Shown here: positions 52,196-60,811 of the stretch, piece after piece
Layout of the letters: the number at the start of each line of letters is the position of its first letter
Numbering within the stretch: position 1 is the stretch's first letter
NCBI GenBank assembly: GCA_036278935.1
Contig: DASUKA010000033.1
Location: 59,364-123,363 of the forward strand
From: DASSNR01 sp036278935
GTDB lineage: Bacteria; Gemmatimonadota; Gemmatimonadetes; Gemmatimonadales; Gemmatimonadaceae
DNA length: 64,000 nucleotides
Direction of reading: 5' to 3'
Position numbers and translations under genes: made by a program
Notes under the pieces: generated by a model
The model's database searches: none
Told to the model about the DNA's origin: nothing
What the model saw: the letters and a program-made list of their open reading frames with translations, nothing else

Positions 52196-52196
52196 G

Positions 52197-52415
52197 TTAC
52201 CGATCGTCCCAGCGTTCGCGCAGCCGGCGCGCGGTGCGCGGGCTGACCAGGCGGACGACCACGTAGGCGACGGCACCGATGCAGGCGATCTTGACGGCCA
52301 GGATCAATGCCCAGATTGTGATCCCCACCAGGGCGCCGAGGATGTTGAACACGACCGAGAGCAGGAACAACCCGATCACGGCGAGGACGCCGACAGAAAA
52401 GATGGTGCGTAGCAT
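52197..52415 (-). CDS. Small membrane protein, 72 residues
   Basis: Starts at the ATG at 52415 with GGAG about 10 bases upstream. Two hydrophobic stretches (VGVLAVIGLFLLSVVFNILGAL and ITIWALILAVKIACIGAVAYVVV) form one long or two short membrane helices, followed by a basic tail RTARRLRERWDDR. No family recognised. Small hydrophobic proteins of this kind occur in many bacteria with unknown function. The gene ends at the edge of a composite repeat. The longer open frame upstream overlaps the ThiO gene and is rejected. Confidence 0.7.
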   Translation of the reverse strand: MLRTIFSVGVLAVIGLFLLSVVFNILGALVGITIWALILAVKIACIGAVAYVVVRLVSPRTARRLRERWDDR

Positions 52416-52565
52416 GGTGATAATCTCCGCGCAGGAGCAGGACTTCCGAGCCTTCGCTGACACTACGGACGCGACCGTCCAGGGTTTCATACCCCGTGCC
52501 GGAATGCCGCAATACACGGGCCTCTCGAACACGGGCGCGTTTCTGATGCGTGCGCAGTGCCTGCC

Positions 52566-53684
52566 ATGAAAGATATCAGCCCACCGCATCCGCGACAGGC
52601 CGGCCGCTCCGCTCATCCCGATGTGATCATCGTGGGCGGCGGCATTGTCGGGCTCACGAGCGCCGCGGCGCTCGCCCGGCGGCACGCCAACGTGCTCCTG
52701 CTCGCGCAGCGGCGCGCGGGGGAGGCGTCGCCGGCTGCCGCGGGCATGCTGGCTCCTGGCGTGGAGAGCGGTGAAGCCCGAGCGCATCGCTTTGCCGTCG
52801 CCGCGCGCGACCGGTATCCGGGCATCATCGAGGAGTTGGCCGAAGCCACGGGCATCCAGGTTCCGCTCAATCGCAAGGGGATCCTGGAATTGGTGCAAGG
52901 GGACGGCGATGCGGAGCGCGTGGCGGGCGACCTCCCCGCGGGCGCCGACTGGGTGGGTCGCGCCGAGCTGCATGCCCTGGAGCCGCAACTCGCTCGTGCG
53001 GCCGGTGCCATCCTCTACCCCAACGACGGCGCGGTGGACAACGTGGCGCTCATCGACGCGCTGAGAGCATCGGCTCAACGCGAGGAGCGAATCACGCTGC
53101 GCCCGGAATGCGCAACCGCCATTCGGCTGGGCGGACATGACTGCGCCGTGGTCACCGCGTCCGGCGCCGAATACCGTGCACCCACCCTCGTGCTCGCGGC
53201 CGGCGCGTGGTCGGCGACGCTGGACGGCCTCCCGCGCCCGCTCCCCGTTGTGCCCATCCGCGGACAGATGTACTCCGTCTCGGCGGTTCCCCTCGCCCAT
53301 GTCACCTACGGGCCGCGAGGGTACGTGGTGCCACGCGGTGATGGCACGACCGTGGTGGGAGCGACCATGGAAGACGCCGGCTTTGACGTCAGCACAACGC
53401 CGGAAGGAATGGCCAGAGTCCAGGCTGGAGGCGAGGAAATTGTCCCGGCGCTCGCCGCCGCTCCCGTGCGGAGCCGTTGGAGCGGCTTTCGCCCAGTGAC
53501 GCCCGACCTGCTCCCGATTCTGGGGCCTGACCCGGAGTACCCGTCGCTGCTGTACGCCTGCGGTCACTCCCGCAACGGCATTCTTCTGGGCCCGCTCTCC
53601 GGTGATTGCGTGGCGGAGCTGGCGCTGGATGGGAAATGCCGCCACGACATCTCGCCCTTCTCGATCTCCCGCTTCGCGACGTAA
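52566..53684 (+). CDS. thiO: FAD-dependent glycine oxidase-like protein (ThiO family)
   Basis: 372 residues from the ATG at 52566. A GTG three codons earlier is possible, and neither has a clear ribosome-binding site. The FAD-binding start VIIVGGGIVGLTSAAALA (GxGxxG) and the SPAAAGMLAPGVES segment are typical of ThiO, which oxidises glycine to iminoglyoxylate for thiamine thiazole synthesis. The late YACGHSRNGILLGPLSGD block is the usual FAD-binding close of the DAO family. No other thiamine genes lie in the window, so a different small amine substrate is possible. It precedes lipA by 169 bases. Confidence 0.82.
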   Translation: MKDISPPHPRQAGRSAHPDVIIVGGGIVGLTSAAALARRHANVLLLAQRRAGEASPAAAGMLAPGVESGEARAHRFAVAARDRYPGIIEELAEATGIQVPLNRKGILELVQGDGDAERVAGDLPAGADWVGRAELHALEPQLARAAGAILYPNDGAVDNVALIDALRASAQREERITLRPECATAIRLGGHDCAVVTASGAEYRAPTLVLAAGAWSATLDGLPRPLPVVPIRGQMYSVSAVPLAHVTYGPRGYVVPRGDGTTVVGATMEDAGFDVSTTPEGMARVQAGGEEIVPALAAAPVRSRWSGFRPVTPDLLPILGPDPEYPSLLYACGHSRNGILLGPLSGDCVAELALDGKCRHDISPFSISRFAT

Positions 53685-53853
53685 CCGTTCCCAGCGCCAT
53701 TGCCGGTTATGGAAGCCTACCCCTTTGTGAAGGACGCGGGTAGCTTTGGTGGTCGCGCCGCCGCCCCCCTCCAGCCAGTGCGCAGCAGACCGTGTTCCGG
53801 CATGCGGGCGGCGGGCCAAGGCAGCCCGGCCACTCATTACAGTGTAGAGGAGT

Positions 53854-54768
53854 ATGGAGCAAGCCGTCTACCAGATCATGGGATTGCACAGAGCGGAGGC
53901 GCTCCCGGAGCGGAAGCCCTCCTGGCTCAAGGTCCGGGCGCCCGGCGGCCCCAACTACGGCCGCCTCAAGACGCTCATGCGCGACCTCAGCCTTCATACT
54001 GTCTGCGAGGAGGCACACTGCCCCAACGTGGGCGAGTGCTGGGAACACGGCACCGCCACCTTCATGATCCTTGGCGATGTGTGCACCCGCAACTGCGCCT
54101 ATTGCGCCGTGGCCCACGGCCGGCCGCCGGTCTACGATGTAGCGGAGCCGGCACGTGTCGCGCGCGCGGTCGCGGAAATGCGGCTCCGGCACGCGGTCAT
54201 CACCTCCGTGGATCGTGACGACCTGCCCGATTTCGGCGCCTTCATTTTCGCCGAGACCATCCGGCAGATCCACGCCCAGCTCCCCGAGTGCTCGGTGGAG
54301 GTGCTCGTCCCCGACTTTCAGGGCACCGAGGCGAGCATCACGACAGTGCTCGAGGCGCGCCCGGAGATCTACAACCACAACACGGAGACCGTGCCGCGTC
54401 TGTACAAGCGGTGCCGGCCCGGTGGGCGCTACGAGCGCGTGATGCGGATCTTCGAGTTCGTCAAGCGCACCGCGCCGGACATCCCCACCAAGACAGGAAT
54501 CATCCTCGGCATGGGCGAGACGGTCCCCGAGGTGGTTCAGACCATGCGCGAGCTCCGCCAGGTGGACGTCGACATTCTGACGCTGGGTCAGTATCTGCGT
54601 CCGTCAGACAGTCACATCCCGCTCGACCGCTACTACACACCCGAGGAGTTCGCGGAGCTGCGCGACATCGGAATGGAGATGGGGTTCCGCCATGTGGAAT
54701 CCGGGCCGCTGGTGCGATCGAGCTACCACGCGTGGGAGCAGGTGCAGGCCGCCGCGTGCCACGGATGA
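53854..54768 (+). CDS. lipA: Lipoyl synthase
   Basis: 304 residues. LipA is a radical-SAM enzyme that inserts two sulfurs into protein-bound octanoyl groups. The auxiliary cluster ligands are C51, C56 and C62 (CEEAHCPNVGEC), the radical-SAM cluster is CTRNCAYC (C77, C81, C84), and the last auxiliary ligand Ser lies in VRSSYHAWEQ. All are present. AGAGGAG sits close to the ATG. A second ATG 24 bases on is possible. It is followed by the pyruvate dehydrogenase genes, whose E2 needs lipoate, and supplies GcvH as well. No lipB was seen in the window. Confidence 0.96.
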   Translation: MEQAVYQIMGLHRAEALPERKPSWLKVRAPGGPNYGRLKTLMRDLSLHTVCEEAHCPNVGECWEHGTATFMILGDVCTRNCAYCAVAHGRPPVYDVAEPARVARAVAEMRLRHAVITSVDRDDLPDFGAFIFAETIRQIHAQLPECSVEVLVPDFQGTEASITTVLEARPEIYNHNTETVPRLYKRCRPGGRYERVMRIFEFVKRTAPDIPTKTGIILGMGETVPEVVQTMRELRQVDVDILTLGQYLRPSDSHIPLDRYYTPEEFAELRDIGMEMGFRHVESGPLVRSSYHAWEQVQAAACHG

Positions 54769-54896
54769 ACGCCCTGGATCCTGCACATGGCCGAACGCCC
54801 GACCCGCGCATCGCGCCCGGTACCTGAGCGCTCGCCAGCTCCCGCGCTGCTCCGCAGCGAGCTTTTCCATTCACCCTCAGTCCTTATTCGAAGTAC

Positions 54897-55946
54897 ATGG
54901 CCAAGACGGCGAAGAAACGTATCGATCAGCCGCAGGAGACGACCGACAGCCAGCTCCATCGCGAGCTGCTCCGCACCATGCTGCTCATCCGGCGCTTCGA
55001 GGAGCGATGCGCCGAAGCGTACGCGTTAGGCAAGATCGGCGGCTTCTGCCATCTGTACATCGGACAGGAGGCCGTTGGGGTAGGCGCCATCTCGGCGCTG
55101 CGGCCGGATGACTACGTGATTGCCAGCTATCGCGACCACGGACAGGCGCTCGCGCGCGGACTGCCGCCCCGGAACATCATGGCGGAGCTGTTCGGCCGCG
55201 CGGATGGTGTGTCCAAAGGGAGAGGGGGCTCGATGCACCTCTTCGACCGCGACCTGAACTTCCTGGGCGGGCATGGGATTGTGGGCGGGCACATCCCGCT
55301 GGCCACAGGCGTGGGCTTCGCGATCAAGTATCGCGGCGGCGATCAGGTAGGTCTCTGCTTCTTTGGCGAAGCGGCGGTGAACGGCGGGGCGTTCCACGAA
55401 GCGTTGAACATGGCGGCGCTCTGGAAGCTCCCCGTCATCTATCTCATCGAGAACAACCGGTATGGGATGGGCACAGCGCTGGAGCGCGCGTCCGCCATCA
55501 ACGACATCGCCGAGCGCGCGTGCTCGTACGACATGCCCAACGAGGTGGTGGATGGCCAGGATGTCCTGGCCGTGCGTGACGCAACGGCGCGGGCAATCAG
55601 CCGCGCGCGGTCGGAGCACATTCCAACCCTCCTGGAGGTGCGGACCTATCGATTCATGGGGCACTCCATGTCCGATGCGGTCAGCGGGACGTATCGCACG
55701 AAGGAGGAGCTGGAGGAGCACATGAAACGTGACCCGATCACGGTCCTCCGCGAGCGGCTGGAGCAGTCGGGCGAGTGGTCCGATGCCGACACCGCCAAGC
55801 TGGACGAAGAGGTGAAGGCGATTGTCGAGGACGCGTGGAACTTCGCGGACGCCAGCCCCGAACCGCCGGTGGAATCGCTCATGGAAGACGTAACCGTGGA
55901 CACCACGAGCGATGCGGACTTGAGCGCCGCGATGGCGGGAGACTGA
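54897..55946 (+). CDS. pdhA: Pyruvate dehydrogenase E1 alpha subunit
   Basis: 349 residues. It binds thiamine diphosphate with E1 beta and decarboxylates pyruvate. GGHIPLATGVGFAIKYRG and ALNMAALWKLPVIYLIENNRYGMGT are typical. The thiamine motif normally starts GDG, but here it reads G157-E158-A159, with Glu in the place of the metal-binding Asp. Phosphorylation-loop-like RTYRFMGHSMSD is present. The spacing to lipA is 128 bases with no clear promoter or strong ribosome-binding site before the ATG. A composite repeat separates it from pdhB. The Glu substitution may be tolerated, as Glu can still bind magnesium. Confidence 0.92.
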   Translation: MAKTAKKRIDQPQETTDSQLHRELLRTMLLIRRFEERCAEAYALGKIGGFCHLYIGQEAVGVGAISALRPDDYVIASYRDHGQALARGLPPRNIMAELFGRADGVSKGRGGSMHLFDRDLNFLGGHGIVGGHIPLATGVGFAIKYRGGDQVGLCFFGEAAVNGGAFHEALNMAALWKLPVIYLIENNRYGMGTALERASAINDIAERACSYDMPNEVVDGQDVLAVRDATARAISRARSEHIPTLLEVRTYRFMGHSMSDAVSGTYRTKEELEEHMKRDPITVLRERLEQSGEWSDADTAKLDEEVKAIVEDAWNFADASPEPPVESLMEDVTVDTTSDADLSAAMAGD

Positions 55947-55954
55947 AAAGACAG

Positions 55955-56067
55955 CTGGTCAGTTGATCGGTGAGTCAGTGGGTCAGTACGTGCCCATCGG
56001 GCGCGCCCGCCTCGCTTTAGAAGCTGTTCCTGACCTACTGACTCACTGGCCCACTGATTCACTCATC
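55955..56067. repeat. Composite inverted repeat with 8-nt GTGAGTCA/GTGGGTCA units
   Basis: The left arm (55955-55990) and right arm (56030-56067) are built of 8-nt units and pair imperfectly. The centre (55991-56029) is GC-rich. The element lies between two co-directional genes of one complex, pdhA and pdhB, and ends 23 bases before the pdhB start. The same units occur at 48429-48458. Confidence 0.8.
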
Positions 56068-56090
56068 ACAACGATCCTTTTCCCGTATAG

Positions 56091-57071
56091 ATGCCAGTAC
56101 TAACCTACCGCGACGCCCTGAACCAGGCGTTGCGAGAAGAGATGCAGCGGGATGACCGCGTTTTCATCATGGGCGAGGAAGTAGGGGTCTACCAGGGCGC
56201 CTACAAGGTGTCGAAGGGACTCCTGCAGGAATTCGGCGAGATGCGCGTGGTCGATACGCCTATCACTGAGCTCGGATTCGCCGGTGTCGGCGTGGGCTCG
56301 GCGATGGTAGGGCTCCGGCCCATCATCGAGTTCATGACCTGGAACTTCGCCCTTCTCGCTCTCGATCAGGTCGTGAACTCCGCCGCCAAGATGCTCGCCA
56401 TGTCCGGCGGGCAGTTCAATATTCCGATCGTCTTCCGTGGACCGAACGGCGCCGCGCTCCAGCTCTCCGCCCAGCACTCGCAGGCGTGGGAGTCATGGCT
56501 CGCCCACATTCCCGGGCTCAAGGTGGTCGCGCCCGGCACACCGTACGATGCGAAGGGGTTGCTCAAGAGCGCGGTGCGCGATGACAACCCGGTGGTCGTC
56601 CTGGAAGGCGAGATGCTCTACAACACCAAGGGCGAGGTGCCTGAGGAGGAATACCTCATCCCCCTTGGCACGGCGCAGCTCAAGCGCGAGGGCGAGCACT
56701 GCTCCATCGTTACCTACGGCAAGATGGTGCTGGTCGCACTCCAGGCGGCGGATCAACTCGCCAAGGAGGGGATTCGCGTGGATGTGCTGGACCTGCTCAC
56801 GCTGCGCCCCATGGATGTTCCCGCGATTGTCGCGTCCGTGCGCAAGACCAATCGCGCGGTGGTGATCGAGGAAGGATGGGAGATCTGCGGGATGGGCGCG
56901 CAGGTGGTGGACTACATTCAGCGCGAGTGCTTTGACGACCTCGACGCGCCGGTGGTGCGCGTCCACCAGGCCGATGTGCCGATGCCATACGCCAAGAACC
57001 TGGAGCGCGCCGCGAAACCCGACGCGCGCAAGGCGATTGCGGCGGTCAAGCAGGTGATGTATCTGGCGTAG
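56091..57071 (+). CDS. pdhB: Pyruvate dehydrogenase E1 beta subunit
   Basis: 326 residues, normal for the family. It pairs with E1 alpha to form the thiamine diphosphate site. The opening LTYRDALNQALREEMQRDDRV and VFIMGEEVGVYQGAYKV, the FNIPIVFRGPNGAALQLSAQHSQAWESW segment and the final VHQADVPMPYAKNLERAA are standard. It is separated from pdhA by a composite repeat, which may reduce or terminate part of the transcript between them. The E2 gene follows after 30 bases. Confidence 0.95.
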   Translation: MPVLTYRDALNQALREEMQRDDRVFIMGEEVGVYQGAYKVSKGLLQEFGEMRVVDTPITELGFAGVGVGSAMVGLRPIIEFMTWNFALLALDQVVNSAAKMLAMSGGQFNIPIVFRGPNGAALQLSAQHSQAWESWLAHIPGLKVVAPGTPYDAKGLLKSAVRDDNPVVVLEGEMLYNTKGEVPEEEYLIPLGTAQLKREGEHCSIVTYGKMVLVALQAADQLAKEGIRVDVLDLLTLRPMDVPAIVASVRKTNRAVVIEEGWEICGMGAQVVDYIQRECFDDLDAPVVRVHQADVPMPYAKNLERAAKPDARKAIAAVKQVMYLA

Positions 57072-57101
57072 CGCGGACGCGATTAACCGAGACTCTCAAT
57101 C

Positions 57102-58481
57102 ATGGCAACCAAAGTCGTAATGGAGGCGCTGTCCCCCACGATGGAAGAGGGGCGGCTCGTCACGTGGATCAAGCACGAAGGCGACCAGATCACCAAGGGC
57201 GAGGTGCTGGCCGAGATCGAGACGGACAAGGCGGTGATGGAGTTGGTGGCGCGCGGCGAGGGCGTATTGCGCAAGCAGGTACTCGCTGAAGGCGACACGG
57301 CGCCGGTGGGCGCGCTGGTGGGTGTGATCGCGGCGCCTGATGAGGACATCGCCGCACTGATTGCCACGGAGGGGGCGGCCGGGCCGGTCGCGGCCGGCGG
57401 CCCCACCCCGGCGAGTGATCGCACGACAACGGAGCCGCCGGCGGCCGTGGTTGCCCGCACGCAGGAGAGCGCCGGGGCGAGCGCCATCCCTCAGACGCCA
57501 GCGCAGTCACAAGTGGAGGCATCGGCGCCGCCGCAGGGGAAGGTCGCCGGCGGCAGCGCCGGCGTGGTGCCGCCGCGTCCAGCTCCCTCCGCTCCGCAGC
57601 CTTCCGGCGCGCGGGCGAATGGCGAGCGCCTGCGCTCCTCGCCGCTGGCGCGCCGGTTGGCCTCCGAGCGAGGACTCGATCTCGGCAACGTCCAAGGATC
57701 CGGTCCCGGTGGACGTATCATTCGCCGGGATATCGAAGCGGCCGTACAGCGCGCGCCCGCTGCCGCCACCGCGCCGGCTCCACGAATCGCCATCGAAGGC
57801 GAGTTCCGCGACGTGCCGCTCACGCAGCTCCGCAAGACGATCGCGAAGCGGCTGGCCGAGTCCATCGGTCCCATTCCGACCTTCTATCTCACCGCGGAGT
57901 TCGCGTTCGATCGCGTGGCCGAGATGCGCGCGGCGATGGCGGCCATGGGCGACGACTACAAGGTCTCCTACAACGACATCATCCTGAAGGCGGTCGCCAC
58001 GGCGCTCGTACGCCATCCCGAGGTGAACGCGCACTGGCTGGGCGACCGCATCCGCTATTTCAGCCAGGTGCATCTGGGCATGGCAGTGGCGATCGAGGAT
58101 GGGCTCATCACCCCGGTCATCTTCGACGCCGGCCACAAGGGACTGGGGGAGATTGCGCACGAATCACGGGCGCTGGCCGCGCGTGCGCGAGAGCGGAAGC
58201 TCGCGCCGGAGGAGTACACCGGCTCCACCTTCTCCGTCTCGAACCTTGGCATGTTCGGCATCGACCAGTTCACGGCGATCATCAATCCGCCGGAGGCGGG
58301 CATTCTGGCGATCGGCGCGGTGGAGGACAAGCCCGTGGCGGACGGCGGAACGATGCGCGTCGCCAAGCGCGTTCGTATGACGATGAGCTGCGATCACCGC
58401 GTGATCGATGGTGCCACCGGCGCCAGGTTCCTGCAGACACTCCGGCAGATGCTGGAGAATCCATTGATGCTCGTCTGGTAA
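57102..58481 (+). CDS. pdhC: Dihydrolipoamide acetyltransferase (E2 of pyruvate dehydrogenase)
   Basis: 459 residues with the classic order: one lipoyl domain (residues 1-80, lipoyl K43 in ETDKAVMEL), an Ala/Pro-rich linker, one peripheral-subunit-binding domain (SSPLARRLASERGLDLGNV, near residue 180), another linker and the catalytic acyltransferase domain. The active-site motif CDHRVIDGATGARFL has the catalytic His. The C-terminus ENPLMLVW is typical. It forms the core of the complex and moves acetyl groups to CoA. It follows pdhB by 30 bases and precedes lpdA by 34 bases. Confidence 0.96.
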   Translation: MATKVVMEALSPTMEEGRLVTWIKHEGDQITKGEVLAEIETDKAVMELVARGEGVLRKQVLAEGDTAPVGALVGVIAAPDEDIAALIATEGAAGPVAAGGPTPASDRTTTEPPAAVVARTQESAGASAIPQTPAQSQVEASAPPQGKVAGGSAGVVPPRPAPSAPQPSGARANGERLRSSPLARRLASERGLDLGNVQGSGPGGRIIRRDIEAAVQRAPAAATAPAPRIAIEGEFRDVPLTQLRKTIAKRLAESIGPIPTFYLTAEFAFDRVAEMRAAMAAMGDDYKVSYNDIILKAVATALVRHPEVNAHWLGDRIRYFSQVHLGMAVAIEDGLITPVIFDAGHKGLGEIAHESRALAARARERKLAPEEYTGSTFSVSNLGMFGIDQFTAIINPPEAGILAIGAVEDKPVADGGTMRVAKRVRMTMSCDHRVIDGATGARFLQTLRQMLENPLMLVW

Positions 58482-58515
58482 GCGCGCCACTTCCCTTCCC
58501 TTTCTTCCACAATCC

Positions 58516-59922
58516 ATGGCTTCCTACGACGTGATCTTCATCGGTGGCGGTCCCGCGGGGTACGTCGGGGCGATTCGCTGCGCGCAACTCGGCTTCTCCA
58601 CGGCGGTCGTCGAGCGCGACAAGCTCGGCGGGACCTGCGTTGCCTGGGGGTGCATTCCCGCCAAGGCACTCCTCGAATCGGCGTATCTGGCCGGCCGCGT
58701 CCGGCGCGCCAAGGAATTCGGGATCACCACGGGCGAGCTCTCCTTCGACTATGGCGTGGCCTCCACCCGCGCGAAGGCGGTGAGCGACCAGAACGTGCGG
58801 GGCGTCGGCTTCCTCTTCAAGAAGAACGGGGTCACCTATATCAAGGGATCGGCGCGCATCGCCGGACCGGGGGCGGTGGCGGTCCACACGCTGGATGGCA
58901 AGGATGAGCGGCATGAGGCGAAAAAGGCGATCGTGGTGAGCACGGGATCGCGTGTGCGCGGACTCCCGCAGATCGGCCTCGAGTTGAACGGCACGACGGT
59001 CATCTCCTCGGATGAAGCGCTGTACCTGAAGAAGAGTCCGAAGTCCATCGCGATTGTCGGCGCGGGCGCCGTGGGATGCGAATTCGCCGATGTCTTTCAT
59101 GCCTTCGGCGTGCACGTCACGCTCATCGAGGCGGCGCCCACCATTCTTCCTCTGGAAGACCACGAGGTCTCGGCCGAGCTCGCGAAGAGCTTCACGAAGC
59201 GGAAGATCGATGTGCTCGCCGGCGCCATGGTCAAGGGAGCGAAGGCCGGCAAGAGCTCGGTGACGCTCACCGTGGACGCGGGCGGCACGACGCGGGAGAT
59301 CAAGGCGGACCAGGTGCTCGTTGCAGCCGGCCGCGCCCCGAACATCGAGGACGTGGGGCTCGCGAAGGCGGGCGTGCAACTCACCGAGCGCGGCTTCATC
59401 AAGATCAACGAGCGGATGGAGACGACGGCATCGGGCATCTACGCCGCGGGAGATGTGGTCGGCCCGCCCATGCTCGCGCACAAGGGGTCGCGCGAAGGCA
59501 TCGTGCTGGCTGAGCTGCTCGCGGGGCAGCAAGACGTGCATCTCGTGAACTACGGCAACATCCCCAACGCGACGTATTGCCATCCCGAGGTGGCATCGAT
59601 CGGCCTGACCGAGCAGGCATGCACCGCGCAGCATCTCGACTTCACCGTTGGCCGGTTCCCCTTCTCGGCCAACGGGCGCGCCCGCACGGCGGGGGAGACG
59701 GAGGGATTCGTGAAGATCATTCGCGATACGAAGTACGGCGAGATTCTGGGTGCGCACCTGATCGGTCCCCATGCCACCGAGTTGATCGCCGAGCTGGACG
59801 TGGCACGCGAGAACGAGTTCACCGTGGAGGAAGTGGATCTCGCGGTGCACGCGCATCCGACCCTCTCCGAAGCCGTGGCGGAAGCGGCGCTCGACTCCAT
59901 GGGCCGCGCCATCCACGAGTGA
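58516..59922 (+). CDS. lpdA: Dihydrolipoamide dehydrogenase (E3)
   Basis: 468 residues. It reoxidises dihydrolipoamide with FAD and NAD. The FAD-binding GGGPAGYVGAI is at residues 10-20, and the redox-active pair C41 and C46 sits in GGTCVAWGCIPAK. The NAD-binding strand IAIVGAGAVGCEFADVF follows mid-protein, and the catalytic His-Pro is in HAHPTLSEAVAEAAL. It ends the PDH operon. The same protein could also serve the glycine cleavage system, since no separate E3 is in the window. A strong bidirectional terminator hairpin lies 23 bases after its stop. Confidence 0.95.
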   Translation: MASYDVIFIGGGPAGYVGAIRCAQLGFSTAVVERDKLGGTCVAWGCIPAKALLESAYLAGRVRRAKEFGITTGELSFDYGVASTRAKAVSDQNVRGVGFLFKKNGVTYIKGSARIAGPGAVAVHTLDGKDERHEAKKAIVVSTGSRVRGLPQIGLELNGTTVISSDEALYLKKSPKSIAIVGAGAVGCEFADVFHAFGVHVTLIEAAPTILPLEDHEVSAELAKSFTKRKIDVLAGAMVKGAKAGKSSVTLTVDAGGTTREIKADQVLVAAGRAPNIEDVGLAKAGVQLTERGFIKINERMETTASGIYAAGDVVGPPMLAHKGSREGIVLAELLAGQQDVHLVNYGNIPNATYCHPEVASIGLTEQACTAQHLDFTVGRFPFSANGRARTAGETEGFVKIIRDTKYGEILGAHLIGPHATELIAELDVARENEFTVEEVDLAVHAHPTLSEAVAEAALDSMGRAIHE

Positions 59923-59945
59923 GCCGCGGGCCGAACCGTACGCAC

Positions 59946-59981
59946 GCAAAAAGGCCGGCGATTTCCGCCGGCCTTTTTTGC
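59946..59981. terminator. Bidirectional rho-independent terminator
   Basis: GGCCGGCG/CGCCGGCC (59953-59960 and 59966-59973) forms an 8-bp GC stem with ATTTC loop, flanked by AAAAA and TTTTTT that extend the stem. It serves lpdA on the plus strand and the small H1-like gene on the minus strand. Confidence 0.93.
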
Positions 59982-60003
59982 TACGGAACGACTTGAGAAC
60001 GTC

Positions 60004-60153
60004 TTACTTCTTCTTCTTTCTGGCCGCCTTCTTCGCGGTCTTCTTCCGTGCACCGGCGGACTTGCGCGCGGCGGACTTGCGCGCGACCGACTTCTTCGCT
60101 GCGCCCTTTCTCGCCGTCGACTTCCTCGCGGTCTTCTTCTTCGCAGTTGCCAT
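60004..60153 (-). CDS. Lysine/alanine-rich histone H1-like protein (49 residues)
   Basis: Starts at the ATG at 60153. The product is made of ARKSA/AKKxxARK repeats with more than half Lys, Arg or Ala, like the C-terminal tail of histone H1 and bacterial Hc1-type proteins. It would bind DNA without sequence preference. The stop is TAA. GGAG upstream of the start lies in the loop of a 6-bp hairpin. The longer frame to 60285 is rejected because its extra part does not share the composition. It ends facing the shared terminator with lpdA. Confidence 0.8.
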   Translation of the reverse strand: MATAKKKTARKSTARKGAAKKSVARKSAARKSAGARKKTAKKAARKKKK

Positions 60154-60154
60154 G

Positions 60155-60170
60155 GTATCGTCTCCGATAC
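60155..60170 (-). promoter_or_regulatory. Hairpin covering the ribosome-binding site of the H1-like gene
   Basis: GTATCG-GAGA-CGATAC, a perfect 6-bp stem with a GAGA tetraloop, ends one base before the ATG. The GGAG sequence overlaps the stem and loop, so folding would hide it. Confidence 0.55.
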
Positions 60171-60787
60171 TGGAGTGTGGCTGCCGACCGGCCCCCCGGT
60201 GGGCCGGCGGCGGAGTGGGTGGACACAGGTGTGCCCGCCGCACATCTATCGAGCCGTGTCGAGGCTCCTTGAATCGATGCCGCACCGCCTGCGCGCGGTC
60301 ATGAGAGTCCGTCCATCAGCCGCCGTGACGGCCGTGCGCGCTGATGGATCGATGTTATGGACGTTGGTCATCAGAGATCGTATAGGCTGCGAACCACGAA
60401 GAGTTCCAACAGCTCGGGATATCAACCACCGCGCCATCGAGACTCCATGGCCATCAGGTGGCGACGTCCTCCATCCCCGCTTCGACATCGGACGTGCATA
60501 CCGCCGTGCAAACGACGATCGTCCTACCGCTCATGTTTCCACTACTCCGCCGGCTTTCCGGTCGTTCGCCACGGGCATCGCATCGTCACGTCCCGTCGCG
60601 AGCCCGCCGACGTCCCGGCTGCCGGACGGGCCAACGGATCCGTACGCATAGAGTATGCGCGAAATGAGAGGAATGCAGAACGCTCGCGCATGGCGTCTCG
60701 CGTGCCGGTCATCAATTATTGTTCGTGCGCGAATATAGGAACGGTGAAAAATCCACGCAATAGGATGCCGCGCATTCTTCGCGATCG
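60171..60787. other. Stretch without a recognised gene (about 620 bp)
   Basis: Open frames here are basic, lack family motifs and conflict with each other. It is somewhat richer in AT than the neighbours. A hairpin with 9-bp arms TCCATCAGC/GCTGATGGA lies at 60312-60348. Towards 60730 the sequence turns AT-rich and may hold the promoter of the FAD oxidoreductase. No tRNA or repeat family was recognised. Confidence 0.5.
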
Positions 60788-60811
60788 ATGCACACGTTCA
60801 TCTCGAGCGCC

